64,000 nt of DNA from Amoebidium appalachense (GCA_963693365.1 CAVNZM010000001.1:682001-746000); one strand, 5' to 3'. Positions 1 to 10,941 are shown, counted from the first letter of the stretch. Notes: generated by a model not told the origin, from the letters alone. Numbers and translations: made by a program.

Positions 1-545
1 ACACAAAAAAAAACACAACGTTGTAGCTCGTATAGAACCCCCCTTGTAGCATAGAATATGTAGATATGTTACCTAGACATTATTGGTTTTTCAATAACTA
101 CCCACAGAATAGCCTCTAGCACGAGAAAGTTACCACACAGTTTATGGGGGGGATGGGGAATGTGCCCCTGGAGTGCGAGGGTCACACGAAAAAAACACAA
201 CGTTGTAGCTCGTATAGAACCCCCCTTGTGGCATAGTATATGTACATATGTTACTTGCACATTATTGGTTTTTTTCAATAACTACCCACAGAACAGCTTC
301 TGGAACGAGAAATTTACCACAAAATTTATGGGGGGGATGGTGAGTGTGCCTCTGGAGTACGAGGGTCACCCGAAAAAAACACAACATTGTAGCCCGGATT
401 GAAACCTCCTTTGTACCATGTACATCATATATCATGCAGCATGTGTTACTTTCGCGTTATTGGTTTCCTAGCACGAGATATTCAGCACACAGTTGGGGTT
501 GTGGGGGCAGTGTACACCTACAATATCAGGGGTACCGCGTGGCAA
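1..545. repeat. 185-bp tandem satellite, three units
   Basis: Three diverged head-to-tail units of about 185 bp. Each has an A-rich start followed by CACAACGTTGTAG, then a CCCCCCTTGT block, an ATTATTGG block and a GGGGGGATGG block. The first unit is cut by the window edge and the third is the most diverged. No coding signal is convincing here. Confidence 0.8.
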
Positions 546-558
546 AAACACCCCCCCG

Positions 559-561
<3 letters not shown>

Positions 562-590
<29 letters not shown>
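562..590. repeat. poly-G run
   Basis: Uninterrupted run of about 29 G, directly after the satellite and a CCCCCCCGGGA block. It is the first of many long C or G homopolymers in the window. The stretch 591-990 holds no gene I can support. Confidence 0.9.
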
Positions 591-990
591 TCACGCGTGC
601 GATGGTGCACTAGTTATTACGTCAACTAGGCAGGGTATAGCATCAACGTTATTATATGTGCTGCTGAGTTTCTTTGGTTGTACACCCGTCACCAGTCAAT
701 TTATTGGTGTTGGCGCCCACCTATGACACCACCTCGGAAGACTGGGGTCACGTGGAGGACACGTAACTATAGTCTGATAGTTGTGACTAAGGGCACCGCT
801 AAGGGCACCAAGCTGATGCACGCGCGCGCGCGAGCCGAAATCTATTTTTATCTTTTCCCTAATCAGGCGCGGCGGTTACTAAACCGAACTATAGCAAATA
901 GCAAATAGTGATTGGCTAAACCCAATCCGGTTTGCAATTTTTTGTCCGTTTAAGCCTGTACGCACCGTTGTTTGCTCCATTTCTTTTCCC

Positions 991-1080
991 CCTTCCCGCA
1001 GGTCCGCAGTTCCGCAGGTCCCTTCCCGCAGGTCGCCTGGTCGCAGTTCCCTTCCCGCAGGTCGCCTGGTCACAGGTCCC
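991..1080. repeat. short GC-rich tandem repeat
   Basis: CCTTCCCGCAGGTC recurs three times, with CGCCTGGTC attached to the last two, giving a repeat of about 30-36 bp. No protein is inferred. Confidence 0.7.
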
Positions 1081-1258
1081 CTGCGCAGCCACCGTGCTGC
1101 ATGGTTTCGACCATGCTGCATGCTGAACACGGCCATCTGGTGTTTCTAGATGGCCGTGATGCTGAAGCATCTTCGCCTAACGGCTGAAAGGCCGTTTGAA
1201 GGTTAGTTTTGTGTTGCCTGCTTTTGTGCATATGGCGTTTGTCTGTCTGGTCTGTGTC

Positions 1259-1350
1259 CGTGCCTGTGATTATATCTGTGTCTGTGTCTGTGTCTGTGTG
1301 CGTGTGTGTTTATGTGTGTGTGTGTGTGCGTGCGTGTGCGTGTGTTCTGC
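1259..1350. repeat. TG-rich microsatellite
   Basis: Imperfect TGTGTC/TGTGTG array. The Cys/Val-rich translation is a by-product of the repeat. Confidence 0.85.
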
Positions 1351-1558
1351 TGGCTGCAGATGCACGTTGCCTTTTCACGTTCATGAACCAGCGACTGTGG
1401 GCACTACTTTTCCTGTTAGCACTATAGCTATCATCCCCTCCACCAGTCGTTCAAGCTATTTTCTGCTTCTCTAGACTTCATAAGTTTGTGCTTTTGTCTT
1501 TCAGCACAACGTACGCGTGTTTCACATGTTAGCATTTAGTGTTATTCATTCATTCTAA

Positions 1559-1690
1559 CCCCCCCCCCCCCCCCCCCCCCAAACACACACACACAATCAC
1601 TCACTCACTTCCCCACCCACACATACAAAAAAACACACACACCAAAAGCCCCTCCCATCCCCCCCCCCTCCCCCCCTCCCCCCCCCCTTC
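1559..1690. repeat. C-rich and CA-rich low-complexity tract
   Basis: A run of about 22 C is followed by CA dinucleotides and broken C runs. It ends in a pyrimidine-rich stretch that could serve as the splice-acceptor tract for the exon-like segment beginning at 1729. Confidence 0.8.
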
Positions 1691-1728
1691 CAAAAAACTG
1701 TCAAATGCCTCCATGCCCACCAACACAG

Positions 1729-1932
1729 ATGTTCCAGGTTGCCCCTGTCAATGCCGCCGACCCCGACAAGTTGGCAGACCAGGTTAGGTGCCGCAAGAAG
1801 ACGTGGGAGGGGTGGTTGGTGGAGGTTCAAGTTGAGTGCAACAACCATCCCTGTGGCCACATGTACAGCGTCGATCCGGTGAGGGGCAACCCATGGGGCA
1901 ACTCCGCCCTTCACCGCATCATGTGCATGTGA
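1729..1932 (+). pseudogene. exon-like coding segment of an unidentified protein
   Basis: After a pyrimidine tract ending in ACACAG, an open frame with strong GC3 bias encodes MFQVAPVNAADPDKLADQ onward, with Cys, His and Trp residues (ECNNHPCGH, NPWGN). A TGA at 1930-1932 ends the frame. The same frame then reads on sensibly (SPINGSYIKNRLSSFK) to about 1990 before a poly-C run, which suggests a decayed exon or a sequence error. I do not recognise the family. No GT donor is convincing. It may belong with the segment at 2469, which has the same base composition. Confidence 0.35.
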
Positions 1933-1989
1933 CAGTCCCCCATCAACGGCTCCTACATCAAGAACCGCCTCAGCAGCTTCAAGACACTA

Positions 1990-2004
1990 AACGTTTGTGC
2001 CCAT

Positions 2005-2049
<45 letters not shown>

Positions 2050-2156
2050 CACACCCCAATCAAAGACGAAGTCTTCTCATGCTGCTTTTTTTAACATGCT
2101 TATTCATGTTTAATGTTGTTGTTCTTCCTTATTGGTTCATTCTTAATGCACTGTGA

Positions 2157-2187
<31 letters not shown>

Positions 2188-2468
2188 ACTCACTCCCACT
2201 CCCTCCCTCCCACCTCCCCCTGTTGTCCCACGTACGAATCACCAACACATAACCACACAAGACATCAAATCCTTGACACTCAGAGAAACGGTACATGCAT
2301 GGTTATCCAGTATCCATTCAGCTTCCCACTTCCTCAAGTCATTTCAGATTTTTCATTGTCGAATTCGGTTTTATTTGCTGCTAATGGAGAATACCCCCTT
2401 TCCTCATCACCACATACACACATGCTTACGTGTACGTACACGCAACACACACACCAACACCCACACAG
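1990..2468. repeat. intron-like spacer with C runs and CA repeats
   Basis: Holds a C run near 2007-2034 and another near 2157-2173, each followed by CA repeats, plus AT-richer sequence. No gene is seen. The end is a CA-rich tract finishing in CACACAG, an acceptable splice acceptor. Confidence 0.7.
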
Positions 2469-2642
2469 GAGTTTCAAAAGGCGTTGCCCGAGCTCTTCAG
2501 CTTCATGCTCCACACATTTGAGTGCGGACTGCGGGATCCAATGGCCCACAAGTCTGCCACTCAGATTTCGTGGTCAGCTGTGAAGTATGGAGCTGACATG
2601 CCTGACTACGAGGGTGGTGCTCGGCCATCAGAGATCAGCAAG
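2469..2642 (+). CDS. exon-like coding segment, unidentified protein
   Basis: Bounded by CACACAG on the left and AAG|GTAAAC on the right, with an open frame throughout: EFQKALPELFSFMLHTFECG, then a segment with ISWSAVKYGADMPDYEGG and PSEISK. Base composition is GC-rich and coding-like, unlike the poly-C spacers on either side. The length is a multiple of three, so the exon would be phase-neutral. It may be the next exon after 1729-1932. The protein family is not recognised and no start or stop can be assigned. Confidence 0.45.
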
Positions 2643-3600
2643 GTAAACAACTACCCCCCCCCCCCCCCCCCCCTTGCGTCCTCCCTGAGGATGGGCTCTG
2701 CTTATGACGCATACTGTGCACATGGCTGATGTTGCGTGCTTGAATGTTTGCCTTTGCATGTGTCCTGCACCATGCTTCTCATCGTGTATGCGTATTTCGT
2801 ACCGTATTCTGCATTCAACCCCCCCCCCCCCCCCCCATCATTGTGTTTTAGCTCCCGTCCGAAAGACAACGTATGGATATCGAAATGATGATATTGATAA
2901 GTCGTATGTATGGGTTACGTATCATCGTAGTGTTTTAGGATATCTCCTAAGCATGGGCAAGTATCATCCTATCATGTCATCTTTAGGTTTGGTATGGTAA
3001 CATTGTGATAGCATTTTTCCCAGGTACATACATGCTCAGGCTAGCCAGAAAAGTTAAAAACACTCACACAATCTCCTTCTGTCCCAACCCCGTATGCAAA
3101 GACATGGGAAAAGATCTGCAAGGTCCGGGAGAAGGCAGTCCTCAGCCTGTCAGCAGAAAGGCGATGTGGGTGGGAGGGTTGAGGATGATTAGAATGATGA
3201 GGAATAGGGAAAGACCCCCCCCCCCCCCCCCCCGGGAGGAAAAAAAAAAGAATTAATACTTAGTTTATGTCTCTTTTGGTGTAGTCCCGGCCTCTGCAGG
3301 GGGGAGATGTAGACTTCGTATTTTATTTGTGTGATGATGTTTGTTTTGTTTTGTTTGTTGGTTTGTTGGTTTGTTTAGTTTGTTCGGTGAAAGCTGGACT
3401 CCTGTGGAGTCTAACAGAGTGAAATTGTCTCTACTCCTGTGGAGTGAGACTTCGAAATTTTTAAACATGAACAACTTGTGCGGTCTCTGCTCCAGTGGAG
3501 CGAGACATAAAGGAACAACAGTCTTAATGGTATCTCGTGTACAAATTGTGAAAAAGTTAGAAAGGTAAGAAGGAAGGGGGGGGGGGGGGGGGGGGGGGGG
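2643..3600. repeat. spacer with four C/G homopolymers
   Basis: C runs lie near 2654-2673, 2820-2836 and 3215-3233, and a G run at about 3578-3600. Around 3395-3510 a short motif (CTCCTGTGGAGT and variants such as CTCCAGTGGAG) occurs three times and is self-complementary. Short open stretches near 3090-3170 could be another exon of the same unknown gene but have no clear splice sites. Confidence 0.7.
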
Positions 3601-4480
3601 ACGTCGACAGAGTGAGTCGGTACATATTAGTGTTCAATGAATGCTGGGCATGTACATTCAAAAGTTACTCATGTCGTAATAGTAGGATATTCTCGAATGT
3701 ATTGTGTGAATAAATGTGGGCGCCCACGAACAATTTATGAATACCAATAAACACACAATGTGAACATCTCTATATTGTTCTTAATCTCTATATTGTTCTT
3801 ACAATGCCCCATGAACATACACGAATGTCAAATTCGTGTATATAAATGTATTACGAGTATGGTCGAAAAATACTGCCTGAATATGTTGTTAGTGTCCAAA
3901 AACGTATTCATTTGCACTAAACATGCTGTTCTACGAACGCCTTTATGGCATCCGTTTGTGTTCAAATAAGGTATTTTATGGTACCCTTAGGCATTCGTGA
4001 GATGCTATTTGAGTACATATGTGTGCACCGAATAACGTTCGCAGTTACTATTCATGAACACATATGTCGTACTCAGATCGTGTTTGTGGAGTATTTTCGA
4101 AACATTCACATAGTGTATTCGTGGACGTTCCAGTGTCACTGAACGGGTATTTATAAAGCACTCCACATGTACCCCATATACACAAATATGTATTCCAACT
4201 GAATGTCTGGTCATGTACGCGTATGTACGTGTATACTCAGAACACGGTGTCCAAGTGGTATGAATACGGTATCTATAGTGCATTCATACGTTATCTAGTG
4301 TGCATTCACAAGGTACTTGGGCATGTATTCATGTAGTATTCGGCTAGGTACACACATATACCATGTGGTGTCAGGTGGCATTCGAATAGGTATCCATATA
4401 CGATTCACTGAATGTACGAATTTTTGAACATTTTTGGACATTCAAGTGTTCAAAATGTGTACGAGGATACAATTTAGCGG
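3601..4480. other. AT-rich non-coding region with recurring ATTCATG/CATTCGTG words
   Basis: No open frame of coding quality on either strand. Words such as GTATTCATG, CATTCGTG and their complements recur in both orientations at irregular spacing, which gives weak dyad symmetry but no clean tandem unit. Confidence 0.6.
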
Positions 4481-4481
4481 G

Positions 4482-4541
4482 GGGGTGGGGTTTGCTGATT
4501 TGTGTGAGGCTGAGGTTGAGATACGCAGGTTTCTCCGACAT
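4482..4541 (-). pseudogene. copia-3 gag N-terminus, truncated
   Basis: On the minus strand, downstream of LTR3 and its primer-binding region, an ATG at 4541 opens MSEKPAYLNL, closely similar to the copia-2 gag start MTDKPSYINL at 30878. The match fades after about ten codons and the sequence runs into unrelated AT-rich DNA, so only the extreme N-terminus of gag survives. This links LTR3 to a third copia family related to copia-2. Confidence 0.6.
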
Positions 4542-4633
4542 GGTGATCAATCAGTCAGATGATGCGTGAGAGAGGAATCAGATCGGTATTCAAATTTGAA
4601 TATTTTTGATTGCAGCGAGAGTATGTGTTGCGA

Positions 4634-4660
4634 GAGCGTGCGAAAAATGGGCCTTTAACC
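4634..4660 (-). promoter_or_regulatory. copia-3 primer-binding region (initiator tRNA-Met half)
   Basis: Directly after the LTR3 end, the minus strand reads GGTTAAAGGCCCA, then a T-rich bulge and GCACGCT. These blocks match the complement of the 5' half of initiator tRNA-Met (GGTTATGGGCCCA, GCACGCT) with two mismatches and an inserted T-rich loop. The primer type is inferred by analogy with Drosophila copia. Confidence 0.6.
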
Positions 4661-5389
4661 TGTTGTTTTGTACGGGTCTAAGGGAGCAGAGTGCACAGAG
4701 GTGTCATGTAAAACACGACTAACACATTAATGAGAGGGCAATCGGAGTTGTTCACGAGACATTGAAAGATTTCAAACAACAACTGAATCTTTATTGTGCT
4801 CTCGGTTCCTTTTGTACTTGCGACTTATCATCTTATCACAACTAAAGAGGGAGAACCAATCGGTTCTATCAGAAGATAGAAAAACACATTCCGACAGAGC
4901 ATACGCATTCCAACTTCCGATTAAACTAAAGTTTAGAAACTCTTACTTAAATAAATTAAGTAATTATACATCTAGTCACTATTAACTCACATATATATTT
5001 ATGTTCGTCTCCATAAAGAAACTTATTTAAATACATATATTTCCTAATAGTCGACACTCTCAAAGTGAAGACACTTTGCAATAAACCGAATTCCATATAT
5101 ATCTATTGTCCAATCACAACACACATATATTAATAGACAGGAATGCACAACACAATCTACAGATGTACTCGCTCGCGACTATTGGCGAGCCATCCTTTTG
5201 AGAACAAAACTAGGCCATTTTGAAATAAAGGAAAGACAACGAGTGAGGCTAGCCAATCACGCTACCTCTCAGATAAACAGAGGAGAACAAACAGAAATAA
5301 AAACACAATAAGTTCTTATCAGGCAAGAGAGTCAGGTGTGCACAGATCTACAGATATCTGTTCTCACAGAAACAAGGGAGAGAGAGATA
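4661..5389 (-). mobile_element. LTR3, 5' LTR of a copia-3 element
   Basis: On the plus strand this starts TGTTGTTTTGTACGGG, the complement of an LTR ending AACAACA. Positions 4661-5115 match 38450-38892 in inverted orientation at high identity. The outer boundary beyond 5115 is not supported by a second copy and is approximate. Confidence 0.65.

Positions 5390-5390
<1 letters not shown>

Positions 5391-5471
<81 letters not shown>
5391..5471. repeat. poly-G run followed by (GA)n
   Basis: About 32 G followed by about 24 GA dinucleotides. Its translations (Gly-rich, Arg-Glu or Ser-Leu repeats) are not genes. Confidence 0.95.
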
Positions 5472-5474
<3 letters not shown>

Positions 5475-5845
5475 AGAAGGAAAGCAGACACGAATACAAA
5501 CAAGCTAGGACACATACATACTTCAAGGCTCTTGCTGTCATACATGGTGACGTATTCCAACAGCTTCCCAGTTGGAACGTCTACTACTACGATTCTGTAC
5601 ATGTATTTTTTTTTTTTTTTTTGCCTTAAGTGGGGTTTGTCCACTTTAAGGGTTCATCGATTAGCACAACACATATACACCTGAGGCTAGCCACCTTTGC
5701 GAATACTGGCCGACTCCCAGTCCCACAGAGTCACAACACATAGGTTAATGTTTCCACGGCTGGCTCCCGTTAATATATATATTATACCTTCACCTGCATA
5801 TTTTTTTTTTTTTCCTTGGTTGTTTTCCTTCCTTTGCTGTTGTTT
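5472..5845. other. spacer without gene
   Basis: Contains a T run near 5607-5622, then a hairpin at about 5624-5650 with arms CCTTAAGTGG and CCACTTTAAGG. The loop-side sequence resembles the AGTGGGG words of the copia-1 polypurine region. Nothing else is recognised. Confidence 0.5.
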
Positions 5846-5972
5846 CCCCCCCCCCCCCCCCCCCCTCCCCCCCCCTCCCCCCTCCCCCCCCCCCTCCCCC
5901 CCCCTTCTCCCCCCCCCCCCCCCCCCTTCTCCCCCCCCCCCCCCCCCCCCTTCCCCCCCCCCCCCCCCCCTC

Positions 5973-6005
<33 letters not shown>

Positions 6006-6111
6006 AAAAGTACACACTTTAATTTTTTTTTTCGTTTCTGTTCTCAAGTGGGGAGATTTCACTAGTTCAGTGGGGATATGATAACACAAACTTCAAAGTC
6101 TTAAGTGGGGA
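5846..6111 (+). mobile_element. copia-1 3' end: C-rich tract and polypurine tract
   Basis: A 158-bp tract of C runs broken by T is followed by the copia-1 3' leader, which contains three AGTGGGGA words; the last abuts the LTR at 6112. The same arrangement occurs before the LTRs at 47011, 54112 and 62548, and in inverted form at 19037-19227. The rest of this copy is missing. Confidence 0.85.
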
Positions 6112-7036
6112 TGTTGTAATACGTAGTATTTACATATGGTAAGATCTTCTCAGTCTGTGTTATGTTTCAGTTCATATGCTTAGTGTATATGCCACACTCC
6201 TATTATGTAAAGTATAGCATCGATCTCCGATATGCTTGTATACTTGTAATCGTGTTGTATCGGCTCTAATCGTGTATTGTGATATCGATTAGAATATTTA
6301 TATGTGTGTACACGGATCCACCCACTCAGGGAGAGACGTGTACATGTTTGTGTGTACATAAATATCTCTGGTTATAGTTATGCTATTACTATCTTGTTTG
6401 CTGATCTGTGCTCTCTTTTCCTTTCTCTTTCTCCTTCCTTATTTTCTTTTCTTTCTCTCCTTGTCTTCATGTGTATAATCGTATTTCTTTTCTACTAATA
6501 TATGTTAGGTAGATTTGTGTTACTTAATATGTGTTGATTGGACGGTAACACACTTAGGCTACACTTAGAATAACATGTGTGATTAGACTTCATTAATTTA
6601 CTTTAGTTTTCATGTGTTGCCGGGCTTTAACCAATCTTCAAGGTTAAGTTTGATATGTCTGAGTCTTTGCAATGTGTCATAGGTTAGAACTTCCTTGATG
6701 ATGACACGAGTTGATCTTAACTAGTGTCTGTGTCCTATCGTGTACGTCTCCGCGTACCAGATCTCTCTGAAAGCAATTGGTTCTTAGTGATTGGTTTCTA
6801 TTAGAGATGGATCTGATTTCCGACTGGTCGGAAATCATGTATGGATTGGACTTAGAGGAATTTCAGGTATTTATTCGAAGATCAGAATAAATTCAGTTCA
6901 GTCGTGTCTAAACATTGATGTCTGTTGTGTACACTGCTCCGATCGTTCCGTGTTTTGTTGTTGTGTGTGTCTGTGGTGTTTTCACACTGCACCACTGTGT
7001 CTCTGCTTTCATCCCAAATACTTCTACAATTTAACA
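6112..7036 (+). mobile_element. copia-1 LTR, 925 bp
   Basis: Begins TGTTGTAATACG and ends TTTAACA (TG...CA termini inside TGTT/AACA inverted ends). It is joined on its left to a genuine polypurine tract, so it is a 3' LTR. On its right it meets LINE sequence, so the original host of this insertion was probably the LINE. Confidence 0.9.
6815..6836. promoter_or_regulatory. 10-bp-arm palindrome in the copia-1 LTR
   Basis: GATTTCCGAC and GTCGGAAATC flank a TG centre. The element recurs in all full-length LTR copies, some with one arm change (GATTTTCGAC at 43491, GATTTCGGAC at 47711). It could be a dimer-binding site; the function is inferred. Confidence 0.4.
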
Positions 7037-9094
7037 GCTGCCTTACGTATGCCTCTCCCGTATCACATGCTATTGGGTAAAATTCGGAAGATTGATCGCG
7101 GCGATCATTCGATTCGAATAACGGCCGACCCGTCATCCGACCCGGAATCTGCAACCGATTCCTTTTACGGCACCCTGTTTAAACGTAACCCGACATGTAC
7201 GGCCACGGACCTGGGGCAGGCGCCCCCTCCTGTTTTTGTTCCACCCTCCGACACACCACCACCCCCACACATAGCGTGGCCAGCGGGGCCGGCTGAGTTT
7301 GGGGCTGAACTGGGGGAACTTTTTACCCCAGATGCGGTATGACAGTTAGTCTCCCGTTACCCGTCCCGCAAAGCGTGCGGGCCGGACGGCATCCCTATGC
7401 CCACTACTTAAGGTACTCATCCCACCCCGACGTGAGAAAGACGAAAGCGTGGCCTGTCGCCACCACTTACATGTATTCTTAGCGAGTTGTTTAGCTGGTA
7501 TTCTGATGTCGGTAAAGTGTCCTCGGAGTGGCTAGTCACCTTAGTGTTTCCCATCAAGAAAACGGTTGCACAGGGTCCCATTAACGAATTTTGCCCTCTC
7601 ACCCTTACGTCCGTTGTTCGCCGATTATTCGAAAGTGGCCTTTTACAGGCCTTTTCCCGTAACCCCACCCTTAAGCAGGTTTCCCAGCTGAGCCCTCTTC
7701 AGGCGGCGTTTCGGCATCGACACTCATGTTACGCACAAATCCTCACTCTACATAATGCAACTCAAAGTGATACCGAGCACCTCGTATTTATCGATTTTAA
7801 GAACGCGTACGACACGGTCGACCTCCCTCGCCTGTGGGCCAAGTTGGCCACTCGCGGTGTCCCATTCCAAATGGGTCGGCTACTGGAAGCTATGTTTACG
7901 TTTACACGTGGACGAGCAGTGGTTAATGGGCGGCTATCCCCAGGGTTTACCCGCACGCGCGGGGTACCGTATTCAAGGGTCCCTGCTAAGCCCTCTTCTT
8001 TTCAACCTGTATATTGATGATTTAGCCGACACTCTTTCTGCGGCACAAATTGACGGGGGGTTACCATCCCAGGCTCCCCCCGCCCTCTTTTTTGCCGACG
8101 ATATTGTGCTTATGTCATCCGATCCTCTCGAACTACGGCAATACATTCGTGTGGTTGAACATTGGTGCCAGCGCAACGATATGAAGATTAATGTCAAAAA
8201 GTGTGCCCTTTTATCAAATCGATACCGGCATGGGACGACATTTGTATTTTCGGCAGTCCCCTCCATCGCCCAATCGAATACAAGTATTTGGGGATTCCGG
8301 TGGAGGAATGGGGCATATGTTTCAAACGGATGATCGACCGTCGGGTGGAGAGTGCAGGCAGGTGTCTTCGGTTATTTAGGGATGTGTATCTTGCTACTCT
8401 TTCTCCTACTGTCCACCTATACAATCGTCTTAGTATATTTCGCACATATATTCGCCCTTTGTCTGAATACGGGTTGCCCTTACTAGCTATGGCACCCCCT
8501 GATACTGTTACTAATGTCCTCAAATCAATAGATGATTTCCACTACACAACTTGTTGTAACGTTTCTCGCTGGTCTTTCCACACCTATCCCTAGACGCCTT
8601 TTTGATTCTCTCAACGCACTCACACCACCATCACAACGGGTACACGAATTAGCCCTTAAATTTCACGAGCACATCACCCGCCTGTCCGCTTGTGCCCCGG
8701 ACCATCCGCTCTTCCGGCTACACGCATCCCCGCCGGACTCGCCCCTCTACCTCTTCCCTTCCCCATCGTCTCTGCCCATTGCCGAGCGTTATGTGGAATG
8801 GCTGGTGACCCCACCGGAGGTACGGCTAGATCATAGTGTGAATATGAATAGTTTCAAGTCTATGGCTGATAGATATCTTTTTACTCTACGTGTTGAGTCC
8901 CTTCCGGTGTTAGGACCGCAAAAACACCAACTACTAGTAGCCTATTTGGCGGATACGGTTAGAGAGTCTCGTTCATACATAGATTCGTTTATTCGTAATG
9001 TGGTGTGGTGTAAAAACGCAAAGATGATTATGGCTTGGCGGTGTAATCGGTTTCTGGTGTCTCCTGCTCGTATGTGTAATATGTGTGGGGGGCG
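7037..9094 (+). pseudogene. non-LTR (LINE) reverse transcriptase, 5' part, broken
   Basis: Encodes a LINE-type reverse transcriptase, which would prime on nicked target DNA. Motifs appear in order across three frames: KACGPDGIP near 7370, VFIDFKNAYDTVD near 7785, then, after a frameshift near 7960, GSLLSPLLFNLYIDDL, and the catalytic FADD near 8092. A YKYLGIPV motif follows near 8280, and a long C-terminal region runs to a zinc-knuckle start (MCNMCGG) at the insertion point. At least one stop and three frameshifts make it inactive. The N-terminal endonuclease region is absent because the LTR at 6112-7036 abuts the truncated 5' side. The coding sequence resumes at 10025 behind a solo LTR. Confidence 0.85.
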
Positions 9095-10019
9095 TGTTGT
9101 AATACGTAATATTTACATATGGTAAGATATTCTCAGTTTGTGTTATGTTTCAGTTCATATGCTTAGTGTAAATGCCACACTCCTATTATGTAAAGTGTAG
9201 CATCAATCTCCGATATGCTTGTATACTTGTAATCGTGTTGTATCGGCTCCAATTGTGTATTGTGATATCGATTAGAATATTTATATGTGTGTACACGGAT
9301 CCACCCACTCAGGGAGAGACGTGTACATGTTTGTGTGTACATAAACATCTCTGGTTATGGTTATGCTATTACTATCTTGTTTGTTTATCTGTGCTCTCTT
9401 TTCTTTTCTCTTTCTCCTTCCTTATTTTCTTTTCTTTCTCTCCTTGTCTTCATGTGTATAATCGTATTTCTTTTCTACTAATATATGTTAGGTAGATTTG
9501 TGTTACTTAATACGTGTTCATTGGACGGTAACACACCTAGGCTACACTTAGAATAACATGTGTGATTAGACTTCCTTAATTTACTTTAGTTTTCATGTGT
9601 TGCCGGGCTTTAACCAATCATCAAGCTTAAGTGTGATATGTCTGAGTCTTTGCAGTGTGTCATAGGTTAGAACTTCCTTGATGATGACAGGAGTTGATCT
9701 TAACTAGTGTCTGTGTCCTATCGTGTACGTCTCCGCGTACCAGATCTCTCTGAAAGCAATTGGTTCTTAGTGATTGGTTTCTATTAGAGATAGATCTGAT
9801 TTCCGACTGGTCGGAAATCATGTATGGATTAGGCTTAGAGGAATTTCAGGTATTTATTCGAAGATCAGAATAAATTGAGTTCAGTCGTGTCTAAACATTG
9901 ATGTCTGTTGTGTACACTGCTCCGATCGTTCCGTGTTTTGTTGTTGTGTGTGTCTGTGGTGTTTTCACACTGCACCACTGTGTCTCTGCTTCCGTCCCAA
10001 ATACTAATACAATTTTACA
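9095..10019 (+). mobile_element. solo copia-1 LTR in the LINE, TSD GGGCG
   Basis: A 925-bp LTR flanked by GGGCG at 9090-9094 and at 10020-10024. The inverted LINE copy near 11206 reads straight through the same site, so the empty allele is visible in this window. The left LTR of a former element has been removed by LTR-LTR recombination. Confidence 0.95.
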
Positions 10020-10250
10020 GGGCGGTTTACTCGCGGCTGCATATCTATCAATAAATGCAACCTGTTAGCTAATGTATTAGACCCGGAGGTTATTGGCGGT
10101 TTTATTCTCTTTTCTTCCTCTCTTCCTCAATATCTCCGTTTTAAGATGACTATCCTAGATCACCTTGTTAATGCTGCACAGTATGATACTGTGATCCGGT
10201 GCCTTAACTTTCTTTCGGAGCTACCGATGCTAGCCTCTGCTTACCCATAA
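10020..10250 (+). pseudogene. LINE ORF C-terminus after the solo LTR
   Basis: Continues the frame broken at 9094. Removing the LTR and one TSD joins MCNMCGG to FTRGCISINKC, a CCCC-type C-terminal zinc motif, and then reads about 65 residues to TAA at 10248-10250 (ending MLASAYP). The end is matched by the minus-strand copy at 10982-11478, which confirms it as the true C-terminus. Confidence 0.8.
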
Positions 10251-10297
10251 TATGTAATAGGGGTGTCATATACTACGATGGCGCTCGTTGCCTAGCA

Positions 10298-10552
10298 TGT
10301 ACATATGTCACTGGCTGCATTTGATTGGCTGCGCTGGAAAACGCAGTAGGCCATCGAATGTGGCTGGGCCTCCGGCAGTGTCCACGCAATAAAAAGTGTG
10401 TAAACCCCTTCCTTGCTTTGCACGTAATGAAGTAAGGGGAATTTTACGCACTATTTATTGCTATCGGACATCGTCTGGGGCCCAGCCTCACTTGACGGCC
10501 TACTGCGTTGTCCAGCGCAGCCAATCAAATCTAGCCGGTGACATATGTACAC
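10298..10552. mobile_element. foldback/MITE-like element with ~80-bp inverted arms
   Basis: Starts near GTACATATGTCAC and ends near GTGACATATGTAC. The arms contain GATTGGCTGCGCTGG and its complement. The centre holds a second inverted pair (GCAATAAAAAGTG.. and its partner ending ATTTATTGC). It lies between two LINE 3' ends and has no coding capacity. A related half-copy is at 13102-13215. Confidence 0.7.
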
Positions 10553-10573
10553 GGCACGCATATTGAGTTTTTT

Positions 10574-10941
10574 GCGTTGATCTAAATATCTAAATACTCG
10601 GCGAATTTAGGGCCGAATTTAGAGAACCAATGCCGTTCTCTAAATATCTAAAAGTCTGCTCGATTCGCATAGAGCAGTTTAGAAACTGAATCATCTAGAT
10701 CGTAGATCGCAAATCTATTGGATAAGAGATATTTAGGCGAGTTCCAAGGACCAATCGTCTCATCCTAGACATCTGGAAGACACCCCCCCTCCCCCCCCCT
10801 CTTCCAGATTGACCCATCTGGAAGAGGGTCGAAATCAATCTAGATTTTATGCAAACTTTAACAATTTAACAGATCGATCGAATTGCGAAAGTTTTACACG
10901 TAAATTTAACAATATAGATATTTAGATATCTAGATCAACGC
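10574..10941. mobile_element. MITE-like element with GCGTTGATCTAAATATC termini
   Basis: Inverted ends of about 22 bp (GCGTTGATCTAAATATCT at the left, its near-complement ending AGATCAACGC at the right) enclose AT-rich non-coding DNA with a C run and repeated CTTCCAGAT/ATCTGGAAG words. No transposase is present. Confidence 0.6.

Noticed and set aside
1930-1932. Selenocysteine recoding of the TGA
   Set aside because: No SECIS-like hairpin was recognised and the protein is unknown; decay or error is simpler.
5782-6065. Gly-rich or Pro-rich proteins encoded by poly-G/poly-C tracts (also at 15157-15522, 19059-19247, 46712-46988)
   Set aside because: Composition artefacts of homopolymers on both strands.
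6304-6498. 64-codon open frame with a hydrophobic C-terminus, present in most copia-1 LTR copies
   Set aside because: It has no ATG (GTG start) and lies across LTR sequence conserved by copy number; its openness in related copies is not independent evidence for a protein.
6791-7036. Second open frame shared by LTR copies (starting TTG)
   Set aside because: No ATG, and it simply runs through LTR ends into whatever lies next; a by-product of LTR similarity.
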